Positions 24,243 to 32,480 are shown, numbered from the stretch's first letter. The stretch: 33,343 nucleotides of DNA from Galbitalea sp036266835 (GCA_036266835.1 DATAXD010000044.1:1-33343), one strand, 5' to 3'. The notes: generated by a model not told the origin, from the letters alone. A program made the numbers and translations.

Positions 24243-25895
24243 CTAATTGAGCAGTTTGATGACAGTACCCACCGGCCCGGTGTCCAGCGAGAGCGGAATC
24301 GTGAGCGGCAGCGTGATTCCGAGAAGAGTCAGCGTCTGGCTGAGCTGCAGTGCGCTGCCGGAGGGTAGCGCGGTGACGAGAAGCGTGAATTTACCTTGCG
24401 AGTTCACTTTCGCGGTGGCGTAAACAATGCCGCCGGCCTGAGCCGCGACAGTCGCTCCGGGAGTGCCTTTGCCCGAAAGACTGATGTTCGTGGTCACCGG
24501 GGCACCGCCGGGGGCAGCTTGCCCCGTGGGCGATGCTCCGGGAGTCACTGCACCGACGAGTGGCGAAACGATATTCGTCGTCACTCCACCGACGATGTTG
24601 TTCACGGTGTTGCCGAGAGCGGACGTTGTGCCGCCGAGGGAGTTGGTCACCCCGCTGACCACACCGCCCAGGCTGCCATCACCATCCGATGACCCGCCGA
24701 GCACGCCGCCACCCAGCACGCCGCCACCCAGCACCCCATCACCCAGCACCCCACCGGACAGCAAGCCGCCCACCAATCCGTGGTTGGTACCGGATCCGCG
24801 CGGCGCAGTCAGCGCCGCGATTGCCGCCGAGTTGGATGACGCTGACGGAGTCGATTGCGAGGACGAGCCCGCCTGGGGATCGGGTGGCGTCGCATTCGAG
24901 GATCCGAGTCCCAGCGCGACCGCTCCGCCGATCGCGGCTGCCACTGCGAGTGATCCCACGACCGCGCTCATCCCGGTTGCGGCCCCCATCGACAGCCCGG
25001 CGGTCACGGCGGGCGCAAAGGCCGCCGGCGCCGCAAGGACTGTGAAGGAGGCGGGAACGGCGGGAAGTGCGCTGGCGGCAACCGTTGCAGCGGATGCGGC
25101 CGTCGCGTGTGTGAGGCTGGCGAGCAGGATTCCGCCGACGCCCGCACCGAGCAATATGGGAAGCATTACCATCGCGAGATGCGATCCGACCTCGTCAACC
25201 TCCTCGCTGATGATCGCGCACTTTGCGCAGTCGAGCAGGTGGTCGTTGATCTTCTCGAGTTCACGCGTGGTGAGGCTGTGACGCGCGTGATCGCCGAGCC
25301 TGGACATTGTCCATTTGCAGGTCTCTGAGGTGCCTGGTTCGGAAACATGTGCTTGAAGCCATGCCTTGCGCAGTCCCTCGCGAGCCCGATAGCTCAGCGC
25401 GGCGACGCCGTTGGCGCTCATCCCGAGGATGGGTGCAACCTCGTGTGGGTCCATTCCCTCCACCTCGGTGTACCACAGCACGGATTGCCAGCGCTCTGGA
25501 AGCGAGCGGAATGCCCGAGCGGTCAGGGTGCGATCGAGCGCAATTGCCACCGGGTCATCGAGGCTCGACGGGTCTTCGTAGTCGGCGATGTCATCCACCT
25601 GGATGTCGCGGGACTTTGCGCCCCACGTGGATGCAAGATTTCGGATGGTCGTGTAGAGGTACGGGCGGAACGCGCCCGAAGGGCCGCCGCCCGCCAGGAC
25701 CCGCTGGTAGATGCGCGTGTAGGCCTCAGATACAAGGTCGTCGGCATCAATCGACGAGGTGAACTGGCGAGCAACGCGTGCCCCGGAGCGGTAATGACGG
25801 CGCCAAAGCTCCGCAAACGCGCCCTGGTCCCCCGACCGCGCGTTCGCAATTAGCTCTTCGTCTGAGGTGGTTAGCCCCGTGTCAGTTTCGCTCAT
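24243..25895 (-). CDS. ECF sigma factor fused to anti-sigma-like zinc finger and membrane/extracellular tail
   Basis: A 550-residue protein in four parts. Residues 20-90 are sigma region 2 (DADDLVSEAYTRIYQ) and about 125-180 region 4 (LPERWQSVLW, then a helix-turn-helix). Residues 193-226 form a zf-HC2-type zinc site (C193, H219, C223, C226), as in anti-sigma factors. Two hydrophobic segments follow (about 241-262 and 308-331). The tail is Ser/Gly-rich with tandem GGVLG repeats (376-401), ending in a beta-rich domain (about 465-550). Actinobacterial ECF groups with C-terminal extensions of this kind are known (ECF52/53-like by my recollection). It probably senses an envelope signal and holds its own sigma domain at the membrane. 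No separate anti-sigma gene is nearby. Confidence 0.85.
   Translation of the reverse strand: MSETDTGLTTSDEELIANARSGDQGAFAELWRRHYRSGARVARQFTSSIDADDLVSEAYTRIYQRVLAGGGPSGAFRPYLYTTIRNLASTWGAKSRDIQVDDIADYEDPSSLDDPVAIALDRTLTARAFRSLPERWQSVLWYTEVEGMDPHEVAPILGMSANGVAALSYRAREGLRKAWLQAHVSEPGTSETCKWTMSRLGDHARHSLTTRELEKINDHLLDCAKCAIISEEVDEVGSHLAMVMLPILLGAGVGGILLASLTHATAASAATVAASALPAVPASFTVLAAPAAFAPAVTAGLSMGAATGMSAVVGSLAVAAAIGGAVALGLGSSNATPPDPQAGSSSQSTPSASSNSAAIAALTAPRGSGTNHGLVGGLLSGGVLGDGVLGGGVLGGGVLGGSSDGDGSLGGVVSGVTNSLGGTTSALGNTVNNIVGGVTTNIVSPLVGAVTPGASPTGQAAPGGAPVTTNISLSGKGTPGATVAAQAGGIVYATAKVNSQGKFTLLVTALPSGSALQLSQTLTLLGITLPLTIPLSLDTGPVGTVIKLLN
24700..24759 (-). repeat. Tandem 15-bp repeats coding for GGVLG
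   Basis: The segment repeats a roughly 15-bp unit (CCGCCACCCAGCACG and variants) about four times, encoding GGVLG/DGVLG in residues about 380-400 of the sigma-factor fusion. Such tracts can expand or contract by slippage in whole codons, which would change the length of the linker without breaking the frame. Confidence 0.6.
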
Positions 25896-25929
25896 CCCCC
25901 TGATCCAATTTTTAGGACCTATTCATTGT

Positions 25930-25968
25930 CCCTCTTGGGATGCCGATGGCAATAGCCATCTTCGAGGG
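25930..25968. promoter_or_regulatory. Stem-loop in the leader of the sigma-factor fusion gene
   Basis: GATGGC (25945-25950) and GCCATC (25955-25960) form a perfect stem with a 4-nt loop, and flanking CCCTC (25930-25934) and GAGGG (25964-25968) can extend it. It lies 35-73 bp upstream of the sigma gene start on the minus strand. The rest of the 197-bp divergent gap is AT-rich at 25990-26032 and may hold promoters for both directions. No known riboswitch class was recognised. Confidence 0.35.
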
Positions 25969-26092
25969 GAGAGACCACGAAAAACGCTGGTTATGACGCG
26001 AATTGCCGTAATTTCTGAATTTTTCTTATTCGCTTCCGGGCGGGTTGTGGAAGCCCGCGCCCGTGATTTGTGGCGCTGGTTAGGGTGGGAGC

Positions 26093-27112
26093 GTGGCAAC
26101 GTCGGAACGAATCAAAAGGCTTGAACCGGTGCCGGTCACGCCAAAACGGACGCCCGCTCCCAAGAAACCGACTCGTTTTGCGCCCCTCATCGCGTGGGTT
26201 CGGAAGCTCTTTGTGGTGCGCGTCGTCGTCTACTACTCGAGCGCACAGGGGCCGCTCATTGCGAGCGGACTTGCGTACCAGGCGATTTTCGCCGTTTTCG
26301 CCGCAGTCTGGGTCGGGTTCTCGGTGGTCGGGCTCGTTGTCGCGAACGATCGCCAGCTGCAGGAGCCGCTCATCGACATCCTGTCCACCGCGGTGCCCGG
26401 TCTCATTAAGGCGCCCGGCTCGGCATCCGGTGCGATCGACCCGAAGACCCTGCTCAACGCCGGCGCGTTCACGATTTCTGGAGTGATTGCGCTGGTCGGA
26501 GTCCTGGTTACCGCGCTCGGATGGCTGGCGTCCGCACGAACGGGCATCCGCCTGCTGTTTGCGCTCCCGCAGGCGAAGACCAACTTCGTCTTGCTGAAGC
26601 TGCGGGATCTCGCCGTGGGCCTGGGACTCGCCATCGCGCTGATCGTCTCGGCTGCCCTCTCGGTCGCAGGGTCGGCACTGACCACCGCACTCCTGCCGTT
26701 CATCGGAGTGTCGTCTCATTCGTTTGCGGGAGCCGTGCTCGGGCGGCTCGTCACGCTTGCGGTGATGTTCCTCCTGGATGCGGTCACGCTAGCCGCGTTC
26801 TTCACCGTGATGGCTGGCGTGCGGATTCCGTTCCGACGGATGGTGGGCGGAGTGCTCCTCGGCGCGATCGGGCTTGGCGCGTTGAAGGTGCTCGGCGGCA
26901 GTCTGCTCGGGGTGTCGAAGAACAATCCGTTGCTGGCGTCGTTCGCGGTCATCCTCGGGCTGCTGATCTTCTTCAACATCGTCTGCCAGGTCATCCTGGT
27001 CGCCGCGGCCTGGATCAAAGTGGGGCTGGAGGATCGCGGGATCGCCGTCGATCCCGGTGGCGGGCCGAAGTCGCGTCGGGGCGCGACCGCGGACGTCGGC
27101 GCCGCTCCGTAG
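26093..27112 (+). CDS. YihY/BrkB family inner-membrane protein
   Basis: A 339-residue membrane protein of the YihY/virulence factor BrkB family, whose biochemical role is not established. A basic N-terminal tail of about 45 residues precedes a hydrophobic core with about six spans; SGLAYQAIFAVFAAVW is the usual first-span motif and GVRIPFRRMVGGVLLGA a conserved loop. The start is GTG 26093, with GGTGGGAG just upstream. It lies 9 bp before the exonuclease III gene and is probably co-transcribed with it. It is divergent from the sigma-factor gene. Confidence 0.88.
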   Translation: MATSERIKRLEPVPVTPKRTPAPKKPTRFAPLIAWVRKLFVVRVVVYYSSAQGPLIASGLAYQAIFAVFAAVWVGFSVVGLVVANDRQLQEPLIDILSTAVPGLIKAPGSASGAIDPKTLLNAGAFTISGVIALVGVLVTALGWLASARTGIRLLFALPQAKTNFVLLKLRDLAVGLGLAIALIVSAALSVAGSALTTALLPFIGVSSHSFAGAVLGRLVTLAVMFLLDAVTLAAFFTVMAGVRIPFRRMVGGVLLGAIGLGALKVLGGSLLGVSKNNPLLASFAVILGLLIFFNIVCQVILVAAAWIKVGLEDRGIAVDPGGGPKSRRGATADVGAAP

Positions 27113-27121
27113 ACTTTTGCG

Positions 27122-27973
27122 GTGGCCAGTCCCCTGCGCATTGCGAGTATCAACACGAACGGCATTCGAGCCGCCTTCCGGCGCGGCATGGGCGAGTGGT
27201 TGAACGGGCGAGACGTCGACATCCTCGCGATCCAGGAGGTACGAGCGTCGAGCGACGACATCCAGGCGCTTCTCGGAGATGACTGGGACATCCTGCATGA
27301 TCCGGCGACCGCTAAGGGTCGCGCCGGCGTGGCTCTGGCGTCACGCTCCGGCACCCTGAAGCATCGGGGGCCGAGCATTCACCGGGTGGAATTCGGCGCT
27401 GCGGACTTCGACAGCGCAGGACGCTGGCTCGAGGTCGACTATGAGGTCGGGGACAGCGTCATCACGGTCGTGTCGGCGTACGTCCATTCCGGTGAAGCCG
27501 ACACCCCGAAGCAGGTCGAGAAGTACAAGTTTCTCGACGCGATGGAGGCGCGGATGCCGCAGCTCGAAAAGCACAGCAAGTACGCGGTCATCCTCGGCGA
27601 TCTGAATGTCGGTCATCGCACTCTCGACATCCGCAACTGGAAGGGCAACGTGAAAGCGGCGGGATTCCTGCCGGCGGAGCGCGCCTACTGGGACCGGTTC
27701 GTTGGCGCGCAAGACGACCCGAGGTACAACGCTGGCGCGGGACTGGGTTGGGTGGACATCGGTCGCAAGTGGGCGGGCGAGGTCGACGGCCCGTACACCT
27801 GGTGGAGCTGGCGCGGGCAGGCGTTCCCGAACGACACCGGATGGCGCATCGACTACCAGCTCGCCACTCCGGCTCTCGCCGCGACGCTCACGAACTACGC
27901 CGTCGACAAAGCCCCAACCTACGAGGCCCGCTTCAGCGACCACACCCCCGTAGTAGCCGACTACGCCCTCTAA
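27122..27973 (+). CDS. xth: Exodeoxyribonuclease III family AP endonuclease
   Basis: A 283-residue metal-dependent DNA repair nuclease, cleaving at abasic sites and trimming 3' ends. RIASINTNGIRAAF and LAIQEVRA carry the metal-binding asparagine and glutamate, ILGDLNVGH the catalytic aspartate and asparagine, and RIDYQLA with SDHTPV the final aspartate-histidine pair. The start is GTG 27122. It is convergent with nothing; the next feature, 2 bp beyond its stop, is the gene-less repeat array. Confidence 0.94.
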   Translation: MASPLRIASINTNGIRAAFRRGMGEWLNGRDVDILAIQEVRASSDDIQALLGDDWDILHDPATAKGRAGVALASRSGTLKHRGPSIHRVEFGAADFDSAGRWLEVDYEVGDSVITVVSAYVHSGEADTPKQVEKYKFLDAMEARMPQLEKHSKYAVILGDLNVGHRTLDIRNWKGNVKAAGFLPAERAYWDRFVGAQDDPRYNAGAGLGWVDIGRKWAGEVDGPYTWWSWRGQAFPNDTGWRIDYQLATPALAATLTNYAVDKAPTYEARFSDHTPVVADYAL

Positions 27974-27975
27974 CA

Positions 27976-28160
27976 CTCTCGCTTTTCAGGAGTCCGCTCT
28001 CCGTATTCAGGAGCCGGGCTCTCCTAATTCAGGAGCCGGGCTCTCCGTATTCAGGAGTTCTCGGCCCGAGATCGACAAAAGTCCTGATGGCGGACGGCAG
28101 AGAGCTCGCTTACCCACCCGAACTCCTGAAAAAGGAGAGCGGACTCCTGAAAAAGGTGAG
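27976..28160. repeat. Gene-less array of six 17-bp units with 38-bp terminal inverted repeats
   Basis: Four plus-orientation units (27976-27992, 27997-28013, 28019-28035, 28041-28057) are followed by a 65-bp core and two minus-orientation units (28123-28139, 28144-28160). All match CTCTCCNNNTTCAGGAG apart from changes in the two outermost copies. The ends 27976-28013 and 28123-28160 are inverted repeats matching at 33 of 38 positions, with the same linker TCCG. It is the same unit family as around the DUF559 gene at 3853-4749, but with no gene, resembling a MITE or REPIN. The whole fits between xth and trpS and could also fold into transcripts as a terminator-like structure. Confidence 0.85.
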
Positions 28161-28185
28161 GCCGTGAAGCTGAGAGACTTAGACC

Positions 28186-29193
28186 ATGAGTTCCCAACCC
28201 CGCCTGTTCTCCGGCATGCAACCGTCGGCCGATTCGCTTCAAATCGGCAACTACATCGGTGCGCTGCTGCAGTGGGTGGACATGCAGACGAGTTACGACG
28301 CCGTGTTCTGCGTGGTCGACCTGCACGCACTCACGGTGCCGCAGGATCCGAAACTGCTCGCCGAACAGACTCGCAAGACCGCGGCCCAGTACATTGCGGC
28401 CGGCATCGACCCCGTGAGTTCGATCCTGTTCGTGCAGTCACACGTGCCTGCACACGCCGAACTCGCCTGGATCATCGACACGATAACCGGTCACGGCGAA
28501 GCCGCTCGCATGACGCAGTTCAAGGACAAGGCGTCGAAACAGGGCACCGACTCGGCATCCGTTGCTCTTCTCGCTTACCCGATGCTGATGGCCGCGGACA
28601 TCCTGCTGTACGACACGAAGGCCGTGCCCGTCGGCGACGACCAGAAGCAGCACGTGGAGCTCACTCGTGACCTCGCGGCGCGCTTCAACTCGCGTTTCGG
28701 CGAGACGTTCGTGCTGCCCGAGCCGCTGATCATGAAGGAAACCGCGCGCATCTATGACCTGCAGAATCCGACCGCGAAGATGAGCAAGTCGTCGGCGTCG
28801 GATGCCGGGGTGATCTGGATGCTGGACGAGCCCTCGAAGACCGCGAAGAAGATCCGGTCGGCGGTGACCGACGACGACCGTGACATCCGTTTCGATCGCA
28901 AAACCAAGCCCGGTGTCTCGAACCTGCTGACGATTCTTTCGGCTTTTACGGACACCTCGGTGGCAGATCTCGAGGCGTCGTTCCGGGGCAAGGGTTACGG
29001 CGACCTGAAGTCGACGGTGGCGGATGCCGTGGTCGCGACCTTCGAGCCGATGCGTAACCGCGCCCTGGAACTGCTGGACGACCCGGCGGAGCTCGACCGC
29101 ATCCTCGGCGCGAACGCGGATCGAGCGAACGCGATCGCCCAGCCGAAACTCCAGCTCGCCTACGATCGCATCGGCTTGTTGCGACGACCGTGA
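28186..29193 (+). CDS. trpS: Tryptophanyl-tRNA synthetase
   Basis: A 335-residue class I aminoacyl-tRNA synthetase that charges tRNA-Trp. The N-terminal RLFSGMQPSADSLQIGNYIG holds the HIGH-equivalent motif, and AKMSKSSAS the KMSKS loop (K198-S202). VGDDQKQHVELTRDLA binds the substrate side chain. Length is normal. Its stop overlaps the start of the GNAT gene by 4 bp. The upstream 210 bp contain the repeat array, so its promoter lies either inside the array core or in the 25 bp that follow, or it is read from the xth promoter. Confidence 0.96.
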   Translation: MSSQPRLFSGMQPSADSLQIGNYIGALLQWVDMQTSYDAVFCVVDLHALTVPQDPKLLAEQTRKTAAQYIAAGIDPVSSILFVQSHVPAHAELAWIIDTITGHGEAARMTQFKDKASKQGTDSASVALLAYPMLMAADILLYDTKAVPVGDDQKQHVELTRDLAARFNSRFGETFVLPEPLIMKETARIYDLQNPTAKMSKSSASDAGVIWMLDEPSKTAKKIRSAVTDDDRDIRFDRKTKPGVSNLLTILSAFTDTSVADLEASFRGKGYGDLKSTVADAVVATFEPMRNRALELLDDPAELDRILGANADRANAIAQPKLQLAYDRIGLLRRP

Positions 29194-29735
29194 AACCCGT
29201 CATCCTTCAAACGAAGCGCCTGGTTCTTGACCAGCCAACGCTCGCCGATGTCGACCTGGCCGTCGAGTACTGCCAGGATCCGCTATTCGAGGAGTTCATG
29301 CTCACACCGTGGCCGTACGAACGCCACCACGCGGAGGAATTCATCGGCACCCGGGTGCCCGGATGGTGGGCGAACGACGAGGAGTTCACCTGGGCAGTTC
29401 GGCACGACGGTGAGTTCGTGGGGATGGTCGGCTTCCGCGCGGCGGCACGCGACATCGGCTACTGGGTCGGTCGGCCACACCGCGGTCGGGGCTACATGCC
29501 GGAAGCCGTCGGGGCGGTGCTCGACTGGGTCTTCGGGCTGGACGACGGTGACGTCATCTGGGAGTGCGTCCCCGGCAACGCCGCGTCGGCCGCGGTCGCC
29601 CGCAAGGCGGGCTTTCGTTACACAGGCGAAGGCACCTCGCTGTACGCGCACCGCGATCGAGGCCACCTGGTCGCCTGGCAGGGCGCGATTTCAAAGTCGG
29701 ATTCGCGCGATCCGAAGCCGGGCTGGCCGACGTAG
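29190..29735 (+). CDS. GNAT family N-acetyltransferase (RimJ/RimL-like)
   Basis: A 181-residue acetyltransferase of the RimJ/RimL-like GNAT group (Acetyltransf_3), using acetyl-CoA to modify an amine on a protein or small molecule; the substrate is unknown. LQTKRLVLDQPTLADV is the typical beginning, and IGYWVGRPHRGRGYMPEAV holds the acetyl-CoA-binding loop. NAASAAVARKAGFRYTGE is the usual late motif. The start is GTG 29190, coupled to trpS by overlap. Confidence 0.88.
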   Translation: MKPVILQTKRLVLDQPTLADVDLAVEYCQDPLFEEFMLTPWPYERHHAEEFIGTRVPGWWANDEEFTWAVRHDGEFVGMVGFRAAARDIGYWVGRPHRGRGYMPEAVGAVLDWVFGLDDGDVIWECVPGNAASAAVARKAGFRYTGEGTSLYAHRDRGHLVAWQGAISKSDSRDPKPGWPT

Positions 29736-29739
29736 CCGT

Positions 29740-29816
29740 CGCACTCCGGCGGTCGAGTAGCTACCGCACTCCGGCGGTCGAGTAGTGCGCCAGAAGGGCA
29801 CACGTATCGAGACCAC
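29740..29816. repeat. Direct repeat and imperfect inverted repeat of a Microbacteriaceae-like interspersed type
   Basis: A 21-bp sequence starting CGCACTCCGGCGG and ending TCGAGTAG occurs at 29740-29760 and again, identically, at 29765-29785, followed by CACGTATCGAGACC at 29802-29815. The pairing of GGTCGAGTAG with TATCGAGACC recalls the GGTCTCGATAC...CTACTCGACC type repeats that I remember as frequent between genes in Microbacteriaceae. It sits between two convergent genes, where it may help terminate transcription. Confidence 0.55.
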
Positions 29817-29826
29817 GGCAGGCGCC

Positions 29827-30606
29827 CTACGGCCGCCCGATAACGAGCCGGAGCCCACCGTCGAAGGTCGGCTGTGTCCGCAGCGCTCCGTACTTTTCAT
29901 CCCAGGCACCCGATGCGAGGTCGGCGGCCAGGTCGCGCACGAAGCGCTCCTGAACATCCGGGCTTACGAAGCTCCACGCGGAGTTGGCGGTGCGCGCACC
30001 CGGCTCGAGCAGAATCTCGGGCCGCCCGTAGAAAGCCTGATTGAAGCCATCGGTGCAGTCGAGCGGAATCGGCACGGTACGCACCTCGACGTGACCGCCG
30101 AGCGCATCCTCGATCCGTTTCAGCGCCGGGAACCGTCCCGACTCGGTCTCCAGGACTTCGGGCGCGTAGTCGTCGAGCCAGAAACCGGCGTCGAAGTCGG
30201 GATCCACGGTCATGATCACAACGGGCCCGCGAGCGACGCGACGAAGCTCGCCGAGACCCGCCGCCAGATCCGGCCACTGGTGTACCGAGAAGGTCGACAT
30301 CGCCGCGTCGAAGCTGTCGTCGGCGAACGGGATCGCGTCGGCGGTCGCATCGATTGCAGGTCGAGCGGCCGGACGATTAGCCCGCATCGACGCCGACGGT
30401 TCGACAGCCGTGACCTCGCGATCGGTCGGCTCGTACGAGCCCGCACCCGCGCCGACGTTGATGACACTTCGCCCCGGACCGAGTGCGTCGAGGATGGCGT
30501 CCTCGATTCGCGGGTCCGGCTGGCGATAGTTGGTGTAGCCGGGACCGATCCTGCCGTAGTCGGCATCGCCCGCGCTGCCATCGCTGTGTGAACGTCCGTC
30601 GCTCAT
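29827..30606 (-). CDS. Class I SAM-dependent methyltransferase
   Basis: A 259-residue methyltransferase of the small-molecule type. SVINVGAGAGSYEP is the SAM-binding motif I, followed by the acidic end of strand 2 (TAVEPS), and DAAMSTFSVHQWPDL matches the motif IV region. The substrate is not recognisable. The gene is divergent from the esterase lipoprotein gene, with a 117-bp gap that holds no other gene. It converges on the GNAT gene. Confidence 0.85.
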   Translation of the reverse strand: MSDGRSHSDGSAGDADYGRIGPGYTNYRQPDPRIEDAILDALGPGRSVINVGAGAGSYEPTDREVTAVEPSASMRANRPAARPAIDATADAIPFADDSFDAAMSTFSVHQWPDLAAGLGELRRVARGPVVIMTVDPDFDAGFWLDDYAPEVLETESGRFPALKRIEDALGGHVEVRTVPIPLDCTDGFNQAFYGRPEILLEPGARTANSAWSFVSPDVQERFVRDLAADLASGAWDEKYGALRTQPTFDGGLRLVIGRP

Positions 30607-30723
30607 CCGCCCGCTTTCTTCGTCTCACAGGCTTTACGCTGCTCGAACATCGCACTGATTTCCTGCTGACATCGTGACACGAAGCTATGCGAGACCTCAC
30701 ATTCGTTACGTTGGGAGCCGCAA

Positions 30724-31686
30724 ATGCAGCTGCGCCGCACACTCGTCGCCTTTCTCGCGGCCGTCACTCTCGCGCTCTCGCTCGCCGGTTGTGGTCGTGG
30801 GGTGGCCGCGCCCGCGGCCTCGTCGGTATCGCCGTCGCCGCTGTCGACGACGGCCGCATATCCGGCAGGATCATCCGACCAGCACATCGAAGTCGATGGT
30901 GTGGCACGCGACTATCGGATCTTCATCCCGGCGCAGCTGTCGCCCGATGCTCCGCTGGTGATCATGCTCCACGGCGGGTTCGGCGATGCCCAGCAGGCCG
31001 AGTCAAGTTACGGATGGGATGCCCAGGCGACCGCGGACCAGTTCGTGGTCGCGTACCCCAACGGCGTCGATCGGGCGTGGAACGCGGGCGGTGGATGCTG
31101 CGGCCAGCCGGCCGCGAAGGGCGTGAACGACGTCGCGTTCATCGCCGCGGTCGTCGCCCAGATTGAGGCGCGCACGTCAATCGACCCATCGCGCGTGTTC
31201 GCGACGGGAATCTCCAATGGCGGGATGATGGCATACCGACTCGCCTGCGATACCTCGTTGTTCGCGGCGATCGGACCAGACTCCGCGACGCTCCTCGGCG
31301 ACTGCGAGTCGCCGCATCCGCTCTCCGTGATTCACATTCACGGGCTCGCGGACCAGAACATCCCATTCGCCGGCGGCGAGGGCGACGGTTACGCGAAGAT
31401 CGACGGGCCACCCGTCCAGACGACGATCGCGCAGTGGCGCACGATCGATTCCTGCTCTCCACCCACATCCACGCTGGCGGGCGTCGTGACCACTTCAATT
31501 GCGCTGTGCCCATCGGGCAACGCGGTCGAACTGATCACGATCGCCGGTGCTGGACACCAGTGGCCTGGGAGCGCGGAGCGGCCGGTGCTCGAGAAAGTGC
31601 TCGGCACGGACCCGCCGTCGCAGGCGCTGAACGCCACCGAGACAATCTGGGCGTTCTTCGCGGCGCATCCTGGGGCGATTACATAG
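30724..31686 (+). CDS. Secreted LpqC-like esterase lipoprotein (PHB depolymerase/feruloyl esterase family)
   Basis: A 320-residue alpha/beta hydrolase exported as a lipoprotein: basic start, hydrophobic stretch and lipobox LAGC with C23. VIMLHGGFGD is the oxyanion-hole strand, TGISNGG holds the nucleophile S164, D210 in HIHGLADQNIPF and H278 in GAGHQWPG complete the triad. Family members cleave polyhydroxybutyrate, ferulic or acetyl esters; the substrate here is unknown. The closest named relative I recall is M. tuberculosis LpqC (Rv3298c). GGGAG at the expected distance precedes the ATG. Confidence 0.88.
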   Translation: MQLRRTLVAFLAAVTLALSLAGCGRGVAAPAASSVSPSPLSTTAAYPAGSSDQHIEVDGVARDYRIFIPAQLSPDAPLVIMLHGGFGDAQQAESSYGWDAQATADQFVVAYPNGVDRAWNAGGGCCGQPAAKGVNDVAFIAAVVAQIEARTSIDPSRVFATGISNGGMMAYRLACDTSLFAAIGPDSATLLGDCESPHPLSVIHIHGLADQNIPFAGGEGDGYAKIDGPPVQTTIAQWRTIDSCSPPTSTLAGVVTTSIALCPSGNAVELITIAGAGHQWPGSAERPVLEKVLGTDPPSQALNATETIWAFFAAHPGAIT

Positions 31687-31714
31687 CGGTCGCGAAAACG
31701 GGCAGGATGGTGCG

Positions 31715-32425
31715 GTGATCTCCGTCGTACTCTTCGATCTCGACGAGACCATCTTCGCTCACCGGCTTGCCGTAGACGCCGGCGCTCGGGCGGTACTGCG
31801 CAACCTCGAGGCGCCCCCGGCGCCGGAGCGTGAAGCGGCCGAGGTCGTTCGTTGGAGCGACCTCGAAGAGTTGCACTACACGCGCTACCTGATGGGCGAC
31901 CTCGACTATCTGGGCCAGCGTCGAGCGAGAGCGCGCGACTTCCTTGAGCCGTATGGCATCGTGTTCGACACAGATGGTGAGGCCGAGAACTGGTTCGAGT
32001 ACTACCTGACTCACTATCGAGACGCCTGGGACGTCTATCCGGACACGATACGAACTCTTCGCCTCCTCGCCGACCGTCGGCTCGGCGTTATTACGAACGG
32101 CGAACTGGGCTTCCAACTCGCCAAAATGGATGCGACCGGGCTGACTCCATTCTTCGAGCACATCGTTGCGTCCGGCGAGATTGGAATTACCAAACCCAAT
32201 GCGCGGATCTTCCAGGTCGCCTGCGACAGGTTCGGAGTCGCGCCGTCCGACGCAGCGTATGTCGGCGACCGACTTCACACAGATGCAATCGGTGCCGCGG
32301 ATGCCGGACTGCGTGGCATCTGGCTGACCCGCGATGGTGCACTCCCATCCGCCCTGGCCGAGGCCGAGCGTGCACACATTCCGGTCATCACCACCCTTGA
32401 CGACCTACCGCCCCTGCTCAGGTAA
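31715..32425 (+). CDS. HAD family hydrolase
   Basis: A 236-residue haloacid dehalogenase-type phosphatase. FDLDET provides the nucleophile D8 and acid D10, VITNG is motif II, GITKPNARIF has the motif III lysine, and YVGDRLHTDAIGA gives the motif IV aspartates. A helical cap lies at about residues 20-95. The small-molecule phosphate substrate is not evident. The start is GTG 31715 with AGGATGG upstream. Its stop lies 18 bp before the second repeat set. Confidence 0.9.
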   Translation: MISVVLFDLDETIFAHRLAVDAGARAVLRNLEAPPAPEREAAEVVRWSDLEELHYTRYLMGDLDYLGQRRARARDFLEPYGIVFDTDGEAENWFEYYLTHYRDAWDVYPDTIRTLRLLADRRLGVITNGELGFQLAKMDATGLTPFFEHIVASGEIGITKPNARIFQVACDRFGVAPSDAAYVGDRLHTDAIGAADAGLRGIWLTRDGALPSALAEAERAHIPVITTLDDLPPLLR

Positions 32426-32445
32426 CCCCTCATACCGGTTACTCC

Positions 32446-32480
32446 CGTAACTCATGCAATTCCCCGTAACTCATGCAATG
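32446..32480 (+). repeat. Two plus-orientation copies of a second 16-bp repeat
   Basis: CGTAACTCATGCAATT at 32446-32461 and CGTAACTCATGCAATG at 32465-32480, 19 bp apart. The sequence is unrelated to the CTCTCC unit, but the placement, a tandem pair on the 3' side of a minus-strand DUF559 gene, is the same as at 3747-3784. Confidence 0.85.

Noticed and set aside
27976..28160. CRISPR-like array
   Set aside because: Units are spaced by only 4-6 bp, change orientation midway and have no unique spacers or cas genes.
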